A stretch of 64,000 nt of DNA from [Phialemoniopsis] sp. UDSM-2020 (Eukaryota > Ascomycota > Sordariomycetes > Thyridiales > Thyridiaceae), in assembly GCA_018873225.1 (NCBI GenBank), contig JAEILZ010000004.1, positions 4,092,001-4,156,000 on the forward strand, read 5' to 3'. The notes under the pieces were generated by a model. The model was not told the DNA's origin, made no database searches, and saw nothing but the letters and a program-made list of their open reading frames with translations. The translations under genes were made by a program, and so were the position numbers. Within the stretch, counting starts at the first letter, position 1, and the number at the start of each line of letters is the position of its first letter. Positions 54,801-64,000 of the stretch are shown piece after piece.

Positions 54801-55517
54801 CTACCAGATGACTTTGAGGATTGCGGAGGTCTAGATAGTGAGAGAAGAACCTGTGGCCCCGGATCGCTGATGTGACGGTATGGCGTCAGAGTTCAAGTCT
54901 TCGATCGCCGTAACGTTTACATACCATAGCTGTGGTTTTCAGGTATAGCAAAGGTCATCGTGTCTTTGGCGCACGGGTGACATGTTCATGATGCTGTAAA
55001 GGCTTTGCTGGAAATACTTCGTCGTTTCCATCCTTATCGGAGGCTAAAGCTAACCTGAACTGTTAATTGGCACGGGCAGTCTGCTGCTGGCTGAACGGGC
55101 TGTGAAGCGCTGGAAGAAGAACTTTATCTGAGTGACAACTCGTATGCCCTCGTTTATCTGTCTAATCCCCTTCGTCTTTCGTCCCCCTTCTTCGCCCTTG
55201 CAATGTAAGCAGGCAAGTAACCTATCATTGAATTGGCAGGTAACTTGACACGTCGCACTGGTGAGACGAGCATACCTAAAATAACACTAAAATCTCATTA
55301 TGCTTCCAAGTGCTTACGGTCCAGCTTAGATCAATGACTGGCCCCTGCCATAACACTGCCTTGTGGGGCCCGAAGTTCGTCTACGGCGTAAGTCTTGGCC
55401 CGAACCGTCATTCTTGGTCGTTATGCTCCGAGATGTCTACATATATGTAAGACACCCACCTCCATTACTATGCACCCAAGCCGCAAGAAAGTATAGACCT
55501 TCCTTGCATTCAACACC
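54801..55517. other. Intergenic: glycosyltransferase upstream region
   Basis: A 717-nt gap with no supported gene, ahead of the right-hand metabolic group. Confidence 0.4.
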
Positions 55518-56921
55518 ATGGCATCCATAGACACGAAAGAGAAGCCCATCGTCGTGATGGGCGCCTTCCCGGCCGCGGGGCACATGTCCGGCCCACTTCA
55601 GATCGCGGGACACCTGGTGGGCCAAGGGCACCCTGTTTACTTCATCGCCAGCACCGAATGGCGCGACCAAATCGTAGCTGCCGGTGCCCAGCATGTCGAC
55701 AACCCGTACGTGTGGGCTACGCCAGAGGTTCTCGGGGGGCTGGCACAGTTCAAGGAGCCCAACGAAGCAACCCTCTACGCCGTCAAGGTCATCTTCATCG
55801 CCGCCGTACCTGGCGCCTTCCACGCCCTTCAGCGATGCTTGGAGGACGTGCGCGCTAGTCATCCGGGTCGCGAGGTGGTCATCGTACAGGAGGCGTGCTT
55901 CGGGGGCGTGCTGCCCTTCCTCCACGGAGCGCCGGCGCCCAAGGGCTACGACAAGTTCCCGCGCGTCATCAACTACCATCCGGGGTTCAACATGATGGAC
56001 AGCGTCGACGTGTTCCCGCACCTGTTTGGCCCACCCGACCGCGCCACCAACGAGGCCGAGAAGGCGGCGGTCGCGCGCGCCAACGCCGTCAAGGCCGCCG
56101 CCGTGGCGCCGACGATCGCCCACGCCAACGAGCTGTACGCGTCGCTGGGCGCGACCAAGAAGACGAATACCTTTTATCTCGACGAGATGCTGACCCGAAC
56201 TGACATCGGCCTACTGCCGTACAGCGCCAGCGTCGACTACCCGCGGTCGGACCTGCCAGCGCATGCCAAGTTCCTAGGCTGTCTTCCCCTGCGGCCTTTG
56301 CCCGCTGACCTCGTCTACCCGGACTGGTGGCCCGAGATCGAGGCCAACGCCACACTGCCCGCCGACTCGCCCGAGCGCAAGAAGCTCGTCTTCGTGAGCC
56401 AAGGCAGCGTACACCACGACTACGACGACCTCATCGTGCCCAGCATCAAAGCCCTGGCAGACCGCGACGATCTGATCGTCATCGCAACGCTGGGTATCAT
56501 GCCGACCGGCGTCGGGCGTCTGCTAGCAGGAGGCGCCACAAATCTGCCCGCCGGCTTTCCGTGCCCGCCCAACGCCAAGGTCCTCGACTACATCCCCTAC
56601 GACGCGATCCTGCGCTACGCCGACCTCTTTGTGTGCAACGCCGGGTTCGGCGGGTTCTGCCACGGCGTGATGAACGGCGTGCCGATGGTGCTGGCGGGCG
56701 TCGAGGCCGACAAGGCGCAGGTGTGCGCGCGTGGTGCGTACAGCGGGTTCGCCGTGGACATGAAGACTAGCCGGCCGGAGGAGGGGCCGCTGGCTGAAGC
56801 AGTGGACAAGGTGCTCCGGACGCCGGCGTTTAAGGAGCGGGCGATGGAGCTCAAGGTGGAGAATGAGAAGATGGATGCGCTTGGGCAGGTTGAGCGTCTT
56901 GTCTTGGGGGGTGAAGCTTGA
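55518..56921 (+). CDS. UDP-glycosyltransferase (MGT-like family 1)
   Basis: A single-exon GT-B fold glycosyltransferase of 467 residues. The N-terminal acceptor domain starts with VVMGAFPAAGHMSGPLQIAGHL. The C-terminal donor domain has KLVFVSQGSVHH and then NAKVLDYIPYDAILRYADLFVCNAGFGGFCHGVMNGVPMVLAGVEADKAQ. That is the bacterial-macrolide-type donor motif rather than the plant PSPG box. The Asp/Glu-Lys (EADK) at the sugar-binding end is present. These enzymes attach a sugar from a UDP donor to small hydrophobic acceptors. The coding region is GC-rich and intron-free, in contrast to the multi-exon P450 nearby. It could modify a product of the adjacent monooxygenase and P450. Confidence 0.9.
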   Translation: MASIDTKEKPIVVMGAFPAAGHMSGPLQIAGHLVGQGHPVYFIASTEWRDQIVAAGAQHVDNPYVWATPEVLGGLAQFKEPNEATLYAVKVIFIAAVPGAFHALQRCLEDVRASHPGREVVIVQEACFGGVLPFLHGAPAPKGYDKFPRVINYHPGFNMMDSVDVFPHLFGPPDRATNEAEKAAVARANAVKAAAVAPTIAHANELYASLGATKKTNTFYLDEMLTRTDIGLLPYSASVDYPRSDLPAHAKFLGCLPLRPLPADLVYPDWWPEIEANATLPADSPERKKLVFVSQGSVHHDYDDLIVPSIKALADRDDLIVIATLGIMPTGVGRLLAGGATNLPAGFPCPPNAKVLDYIPYDAILRYADLFVCNAGFGGFCHGVMNGVPMVLAGVEADKAQVCARGAYSGFAVDMKTSRPEEGPLAEAVDKVLRTPAFKERAMELKVENEKMDALGQVERLVLGGEA

Positions 56922-59250
56922 GAAGAGATGGGTTTTGAGCACGGCGTGGATTCGACGCATTGAAGCAGTGGGTGGAGGGTAATGCGGCCCAGATGGACCT
57001 CGTCTGCATTGTACCTCACACAGCTGAACAAGGCTCTTTAGAGTTGCTCTCCTGACTTATTAGCTACCGGAGAATTTTTGTGCGTGCCGGATATTAGGCA
57101 CCTACCTACCTAAGTACCTAACACAAGCTTAGATTTTACAAATTTGCCTACGATATATTAAGGCGTGCCCGGACAGTGATAAGCAACAAAGAGCGAGACA
57201 GATGTTTCGAACGAAAAAGCCGCAGCCGCAGCATACGTCATGGTGGGCGAGCAATATCCGAAAGCTCGAGCGCAGAAGGCGCAGGCCTGTTTCACACCTG
57301 CTCCGGCAAGCACCAGCCCCACGGGGACCTTGATATGATCAGCAGGGAAAATACACCGAAGTGGCTGGGCTTTACCGGTTACGTTGCGTACGAGGCCGGG
57401 CACGAGTGTGGGGGCAACAGGATGTAGATAAATCTGACCAAGCACACCTCGAGCTCTGTCACCTCACCATCTTCTTGATCCTCTGGCTTCGAGTGGAGCC
57501 TGGTTCATCTAAATTCAATCTTCGAGAAGGAATCTGTGCCCATGGTTCCTCTCCACACACACCGGAGTGAGGCTCTCCAGATTTGCTTCCCCGGATGCAC
57601 GTAATGAGGCAGTGTCCGCCATCCGAACTGGGAATGCATGCACCAACGGAAGAACTGCCTCCGAACCTAATCTTGGAATAGACTTATACGACTTGATTTC
57701 AACATATTGACTGACAGCTTGTCAGCGAGCCAGGTGCAGAATTTGGGGTTTATGAGCTACACTCCAATTTTTCACATGGGCATGGGCCACCGAACTGCCT
57801 GGGATACAAGAGATGAAGGGCGAACATGTGTAAGTTGTGAAGCCTGATAGCTACACGTAAAATAGAGTGTTAGACCGTTATTTAAGCCTGTAGTGTCCTC
57901 TATCATCATGAAGACCTGGACTTTCTGACCGTAAGAAAGAGTGCCGTATTGGCAGACAGTCCGCTATCTAGGACGCACGGCTACTCGGTGCCCTTGACTC
58001 TTTTCGTGAACGTCCTTTTCCAACTATACAAGCTGTACAGCTCAAAAGGCTTCTCAATATGGCTAAGCATACCTCGGGCCAGAGTGCCCGGCAGGGAAAC
58101 AAGTCGTAGGATGAAGTCTTGCAGTTACAGATGTATAATTGTTACTAACAGAGCATTAGGTCTTCCGTTCAGCAACATGCCTTGCTTTTGGGTGTGGGAG
58201 ACTGGGGTGCTCACGACCAGACTCGTGAAGCTTCCATCAAAGACACCGATCTTGTGTCCAGAGGGTCGCTGTCTGAAGCTGGAACTGGGACTGAATCTAA
58301 GTTCAACGCAACATTGAAGAAGGCCAAAGGAACTGTTACACGGAAGTGAAGTGTTTGGAGTCACGGCGATGTGTACAATGCGGACAAGTAGTCAGAACTC
58401 ACTTGCATGTTAGCTCAAGTCTCCCCAAAAGAGTAAAGAAAAAAAACATGGAAACTAAATTTCAATTCCAAGTATCAACTACTTGAGCAAGTATCATTTG
58501 TCTTCTGTTGAGTGGATCTGTGTCGAGATGTGAGCACAATGCGGCACATGCAGTGAGAACTTTGACCCGTAAGATATGGGCTAGCGACCGCTTGTCGCAA
58601 AATGCCAAGACGTATTACTACAACGATGGCATTATGTTTCCCAATTCTCCCTAGTCCGGGAGGATCTCAAATGTTTTCATCTCTCGAGAATGCATTGGCT
58701 GTACCCCCCGGCGGCTGGCATGGTAAACAAGCGATAAGACTAAACAGAATCTCATGGAGCCGAGCGAAAGTGTAACATTGACATGCGATTGAATATGGGC
58801 CCACCCCTCGATAAGTTGTCTCGAAAGGCTTCGATGGACAATCAAAGGCGATGGTTGAGGATTACGAATCTTGTCCACGCTTGCTCAGGGGCGGGAATCC
58901 GGGTTCCATGGATCCGGCACCCGCGAAACCCCACACCGGCTCCGGTTGCTAGTGCGGCCGGCTCTGGAAATGCCTGGCTAATCACCCAATCTATGGGATC
59001 ACGCAGAGCTTAGTGATGCCATAGAGCTATCTGAAACGTACGATAGCGTCCAAGCATCATGTCTATCAGTCCGATAATAGCTCTTGTAGGGTGTAGCAGC
59101 TAGTACTACTAGAGAGCTATCCGTAGGATACTGCTGTTATACCTTATAGAAGACCTCAGGTGAACGATCCCGAGCATCGTGACCAAGACCTTGCGGGAAG
59201 ATATCTCTGTCATACCAACGAAACTACGCCCGAATGATTCAATTGCAAAC
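56922..59250. other. 2.3-kb gap between glycosyltransferase and monooxygenase
   Basis: No supported gene. It is AT-richer than its flanks, with a short CCTA/CCTAA-type microsatellite near 57100-57125. No transposon ends or long repeats were recognised. Confidence 0.4.
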
Positions 59251-61410
59251 ATGACTGCAAAGTCTGATTCGCTGCGCACCTTCGTCACGTCGGGCTACAC
59301 CAACGGAGTGTGTGAAGATGCGACCACGTACCACGTCCCGGACGTTGTCCTGCACAGTCCGTACATACGCAAGATTCGCGTCTTGTCCATCGGCACCGGT
59401 CTCTCGGGCATTATGAATGCGTACTACATCCAGAAGGAGCTGGAGAATTTCGACCTCGTCGTGTACGAGAAGAACGACGAGATCGGAGGTGTTTGGTATG
59501 AAAACCGCTACCCTGGTAAGCAGCGGCAAACCTTCACGACACGCTCTCAGAAGCCTGGGACTAAAACATTTCTCTAGGTTGCGCATGTGACGTCCCCAGC
59601 CACGCTTATACCTTTTTGTTTGCATTAAATGTAAGTTCCAGTTTCCTTTCCGTGCCCCCTCCTGCAGAACATTGACCTCAATGAATAACCAGCCCGACTG
59701 GCCCAAGTTTTTCTCGTACGCATCGGACATCTGGGCCTACCTACACAAGGTGGTTGAAGTTTTTGATCTTCGCAAGTACATGAAATTCCATCACCAAGTG
59801 GTCGGCGCGTACTGGCAAGAAGAGACTGGGGAATGGCTGGTCAAAATCAAGGAAACGCGCCCAGATGGCACGACGCGCGAGTTTGAGGATCGTTGCCACG
59901 TTCTTCTACACGGCACAGGTCTTTTGAACAGTTACAAATGGCCGAAACTTCCAGGAATCGACAAATTTGCCGGCAAGGTATGACCGTTCCCTTCCCAGCA
60001 ATCGTCCGGCGCTAGACTTTGGACTAATCTCATTCGTCTTTACAAAGATGATACACACTGCCTCCTGGCCCAAGGACTACCAGAAGGAGCAGTGGAAAGA
60101 CGAACGGGTCGTCGTGATTGGCTCCGGGGCATCTTCGATCCAAGTGGTTCCACAGATGCAGCCATATGTCAAGCATATGGATATTTTCATACGGACAGGC
60201 AAGTTCATACCAAATTTCCTGTGATGATCAGAAGAATCCGTGCTAAACGTTAGCATAGCGGTCTGGTTCGTGTCGCTTGCCGACAATGTTGGTGCCAACC
60301 ACGAATACTCCAAAGCAGAGAAAGACGAGTTCCGAAATAACCCGGAGAAACTGATAACACACGCCAAGAAGATGGATGATGGCCTAAATAAGCTGTGGGG
60401 TATCTTCTACAAGGACTCTGAAGCTCAGGCTAAGGCTAAGGAGATGTTTTCGAACCGCATGGCGGAGCACATCAAGGACAAGAGGCTACTTCAAGGCTTT
60501 ACGCCGAAGTTTGGTGTTGGGTGTCGGAGAGTTACCCCTGGCGATCCCTTCATGAAGTTAGTTTCTTGACCACCCCTTGCACCGTCACGCAGTACACTAC
60601 TTTTGCTAATATCATGGGCATGCGCAGGGCGATTCAGGGAGAGAACGTCGATGTCCATTTCACCGGAGTCAGCGCCATCACCGAGAAAGGAGTTGTCGGC
60701 GTCGATGGGATTGAACGAGAATGCGACACCATTATTTGCGCCACAGGGTTCGATACAAGCTACCGCCCTCGATTTCCGATCGTTGGCAAGAACGGCGTTG
60801 ACCTCGGTGAGAAGTGGAAGGTCTGCCCAGAGGGCTACATGGGGATGATGGTGCCCGACATCCCCAACTTTGTCACATTCATCGGTCCCAACTGGCCGAT
60901 CGAAAATGGCTCCGTCATTGGCCCTCTTACAGCGGTCAGCAAGTACGCTGTGCAGCTTATCCGGAAACTTCAGACGGAATACATCTCGTCCCTGACGCCC
61001 AAGAACGATGTCGCTGATCAGTTCAACGGTCATTGCCAGGAGTGGATCAAGCACACGGTCTGGGTCGACGATTGCCGCTCATGGTATAAGGATCCCGAGA
61101 CTGGACGAGGCAAGTACAATGCCCCTCGCACAAGTATACTCGCTATTTGTGCTAACCATGGTGACTTACAGTGAATGCCGTGTGGCCTGGCAGTAGCGTT
61201 CACTACATGCAAGCGATTGCAACGCCCCGGTATGAAGATTTCGATATCGAATATCTCGGTTCGGCGAAGAAGAATCGATTCGCCTATCTAGGTATGGGAA
61301 CAGATAGGCCTTTGGCTGAAGGCTCTGATGGAAGCTACTACTTCAACGTGGAGTCTATCGACCCCAAATGGGCCGCGGCAGTGAACATGCGCTTGCCGGA
61401 TAGCAAGTAG
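59251..61410 (+). CDS. Baeyer-Villiger-type flavin monooxygenase with two GC-AG introns
   Basis: A 590-residue FAD/NADPH monooxygenase from exons 59251..59515, 59578..59630, 59693..59977, 60048..60198, 60259..60556, 60628..61109 and 61172..61410. The FAD loop is GTGLSG (48-53), followed by [22 protein letters not shown]. The Baeyer-Villiger fingerprint [12 protein letters not shown] (198-209) matches FxGxxxHTxxWP exactly. The NADPH loop is GSGASS. Later motifs [13 protein letters not shown] and [15 protein letters not shown] are also typical. Introns 4 and 6 need GC donors (G|GCAAGT) to keep the frame. The GTG at 59179 is not needed as a start. The substrate is unknown; related enzymes oxidise ketones, including steroid and terpene ketones. 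Confidence 0.88.
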
Positions 61411-62037
61411 ACGTAGTCAGAACCCCATAGAATATATTACATGTTGCTTTTCAAGGCACAAATTGACATTGATTTGATTCTTTATCCAATGGTTCCCGTG
61501 CAGGTCTTTGCCTCAGACATATTTATCAAAGAATAACTTCAAGCAATGGCAAGATAGCAATCAAAACCCCCAGCAGACTTCTCCCAGAACATCATCACCC
61601 CAAGGGGTTCAGCTATTACGAAAGAGACGTCGATGATTGGCTTCTCTTCTTCCCGAACCACTATGCCATGACTAATAGAATCTTGATCAAAGGGGCATAC
61701 TTCATGAGCTAGCGATATGATGATCTGTACAGCTTGCCGGAAAGCAGCAAAGATCTCTTTGGAAAGATAGCGGGACCCAGATTGACGGCAGGGCACCTTG
61801 TCAATGGCCGGGTTCCCGTAATCCGGAGTCCGCCCCAGGTCGGGTCCGCCTGAGACCTGCGGTTGCCCTAGCTCACGCTAGTTCCAAGTCCAGCGATGGA
61901 GATCGCTGACAGCATTGCAGACGTGCATCTGCGAAAAGCTAGGGAAATAATTACAGATCATTGGGCCTTTCCAGGCTGGAGCTCGATGTGATATGGAAAA
62001 GCTTGCTTGAGGACTTTTACTCGAATTTGATAGAGAG
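61411..62037. other. Intergenic: P450 promoter
   Basis: A 627-nt gap with no supported gene between two co-oriented oxygenase genes. Confidence 0.45.
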
Positions 62038-63981
62038 ATGGCTTCATTTCTGCAGCGTTTCCTTGAGCTTCGGCCAACCTACCTACTTGCACTGGTTGCT
62101 GCAGTGGGACTTCTCACTCTGCATCTCGTTCGAGGTTACCAACGGCGGATTCGATTACCGGTCCATCTGTCCAGCGAATTCACTTCGCGGAAGCGACGCG
62201 CTGAAGAGTACTATCATAATCCTAGGGAGGTGCTTTGGAAGGGATATAGACAGGTATTTGGGAGTTGCCAACCCTATTCTTGTCTCGTTATGGTGCTAAA
62301 CAAGAAAAATTAGTACCCCGATCGGCCATTCGCAATCGACACTTACGATGGTATGAATGGCTTCGTCCGTATTTTTCATTGTGTTCCTAGCCTAATCAAA
62401 TGTCGAAGGGCCAAAAATCATTCTTCCACAGCACTATGTCGAGGAGCTCAAGAACCACCCAGCATTGAGTTTCAAGGAATCTATCGATAATGTACAACAG
62501 CCACTGGCTCCCTACCTGTGAAGGTCCAGTAAGCTAATCTCTTTGCTCAGGACATGCTTGCCGAGTACACATTCTTCGGAGGCCCGCCAGCGCATGTCAT
62601 CACTGCCGTCAAGGCCACACTCAACTCCATGCTTGGTAGGTGTTCAGTGCTCACCTGCCAGGGACGGGCGTTATCACTTCCACCATCGTGCTGACCTAGC
62701 TTTCTAGGCTCTTATGTGCCTGTGATTCACCAGATCGTGCGGGATAAGACCCTTGTCGCATTCGGAACTCACCGAGGTACGTGCAACGACACTTCCTGTC
62801 CCACTCCGATGACTGATTCAACTTGTAGACTGGGAGCCTGTAAAGGTCCTTGACCCGACACTTTCGGTCGCAGGGACATCTTCGGCTCGTGTGTTCCACA
62901 GCACTGCGGCCAGCCAGAACAGTGAATGGCTACGTGTGTCCACAGGCTACGTCGTAGCCGTCTTCGACTCGATCAAGGCCCTCAAAGCGTATCCGCCATG
63001 GATGCGTACATGTGTCAATTGGCGGCTGCCAGAACGTGCAGCAATCAACGATCAATGGAAGCAGGCCCGCAAGTTCGTGGCAGAGTCTCTGCGCGTCAAG
63101 CAGCAAAAAGGCGGCGCCGACCTCGAGAATCCCCCATCCATGCTTGACGTCCTCTGTTCTGGAAAGAACCAAAGCCTCGCCCAGGATCTCGAAAAGCAGC
63201 TTCTCTATCAGATGACTCTCGTCGCAGTGGGCACCGTTACCACATGGGCTACTACTGTTCAATGCATATATGATCTGGCCACGTACCCCGAGTACATCTC
63301 CGTCTTGCGGGAGGAGATGGAGGCCGCAGAAACCGACGAGAACGGCCTTTTGACTAAGAATGGAGTGGTCTCGTTGATGAAGATGGACAGCTTCATCAAA
63401 GAGAGCCAGCGAATTTCGCACCCAGATCTGAGTAAGTAATTCGACAACCGCTCTTGAGACGTGCATCCGAGAGTCTAATCCTTGATCAACAACCACAGCT
63501 ACTTTCCAGCGCGCAGCGACGGCCGACCTGGTCCTGCCCGACGGTAGTTTCGTTCCGAAAGGCACCAAGCTCGAGATCCCTACGTGCTCAATCTACGCAG
63601 ACGGTAGCATCTACGAAGATCCTTCCAGGTTCGATGGCCTGCGGTTTTATCGCATGCGCCAGCGCCCCGGCGAAGAAAGCAAGCACCAATTCGTGACGGT
63701 CAGCAAGGATGACCTAGCTTTTGGGTTCGGCACGCACGCCTGCCCCGGCCGCTTCCTCGGGCAGTACAATGTCAAGATCATTTTGTACGAGCTCCTGCGC
63801 CGATACGACCTGAAGTTACCGGATGGTAAAGGTCGGCCGGTCAATATCGAGATTGAGACGATCGTAAGTCATAACCCCTCAACCACTTCTCGTCCCTGTG
63901 AATGTTTGTGCTGAAAGAAACTTGAAGGTTTCCCCGGATCCAGAGGCAGATATCTTGATAAAGGATCGTGAGGCATATTGA
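62038..63981 (+). CDS. Cytochrome P450 monooxygenase (8 exons)
   Basis: A microsomal-type P450 of 503 residues. Exons are 62038..62253, 62314..62350, 62409..62491, 62551..62635, 62708..62776, 62829..63431, 63499..63863 and 63928..63981, all GT-AG and in frame. An N-terminal membrane anchor is seen (YLLALVAAVGLLTLHLV). The I-helix region reads LVAVGTVTTWATTVQ, lacking the usual acid-alcohol pair, as in several fungal families. The K-helix is ESQR and the PERF-type motif is FDGLRF. The haem loop FGFGTHACPGR carries the ligand Cys446. The first third is cut by small exons of 37-85 nt. The family resembles P450s of fungal terpenoid and other secondary pathways; the substrate is unknown. It lies 627 bp from the monooxygenase on the same strand. 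Confidence 0.9.
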
Positions 63982-64000
63982 TTGGGGGAGGAAAGGGGTT

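Noticed and set aside
57100..57125. CCTA/CCTAA-like short repeats as a telomere remnant
   Set aside because: Only a few imperfect units and not TTAGGG arrays; a common microsatellite in fungal intergenic DNA.
1..64000. CRISPR arrays, insertion sequences, rRNA or bacterial operon signals
   Set aside because: None were seen. Gene structure and the tRNA intron show a eukaryotic fungal chromosome.

Overview
This window is nuclear DNA of a filamentous ascomycete (Pezizomycotina, probably Sordariomycetes). The evidence is short GT-AG introns of about 50-75 nt in most genes, many Zn2Cys6 regulators, and typical fungal families (HET, 3CxxC zinc finger, DUF7702, SIT4-associated protein, Baeyer-Villiger monooxygenases). 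There is also one intron-containing nuclear tRNA-Thr. I rebuilt the gene models by hand from splice sites and frame continuity. The exon coordinates given are my own and no alignment was run.

Left third (1-24.7 kb): a coherent catabolic-looking gene cluster. In order it holds an acyl-CoA synthetase (cut by the window edge), an enoyl-CoA hydratase/isomerase carrying a frameshift, an HglS-type 2-oxoacid dioxygenase/decarboxylase, an intradiol ring-cleavage dioxygenase and a quinone oxidoreductase. Two intact regulators follow: one Zn2Cys6, and one with both a C2H2 and a Zn2Cys6 finger. Then come a small Dabb-domain protein, a third Zn2Cys6 regulator with an in-frame TGA, a Baeyer-Villiger monooxygenase, a dienelactone hydrolase and a family III CoA-transferase. 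The enzyme set suggests CoA-dependent side-chain processing, oxygen insertion, ring cleavage and lactone opening of an aromatic or cyclic substrate. A palindrome of the form CCG-N-CGG, often extended to TTCCG-N-CGGAA, recurs in several promoters of the cluster and may be its operator.

Middle (25-54.8 kb): mostly ordinary genes. These are a 3CxxC zinc-finger protein, a DUF7702 seven-helix membrane protein, a DUF4267-like membrane protein, a CTF1-like Zn2Cys6 regulator and a secretory protein ending in KDEL. A long SIT4 phosphatase-associated protein gene with an unusual 984-nt intron follows, then an alpha/beta hydrolase, a HET-domain protein, a CECR5-like HAD hydrolase and tRNA-Thr(CGT). A C2H2 regulator converges on a zinc-type alcohol dehydrogenase-like gene. 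Two unrecognised genes, one of them membrane-anchored, complete the region.

Right end (55.5-64 kb): a glycosyltransferase, a second Baeyer-Villiger monooxygenase with two GC-AG introns, and an eight-exon cytochrome P450, all on the plus strand. This looks like a small specialised-metabolism or detoxification group.
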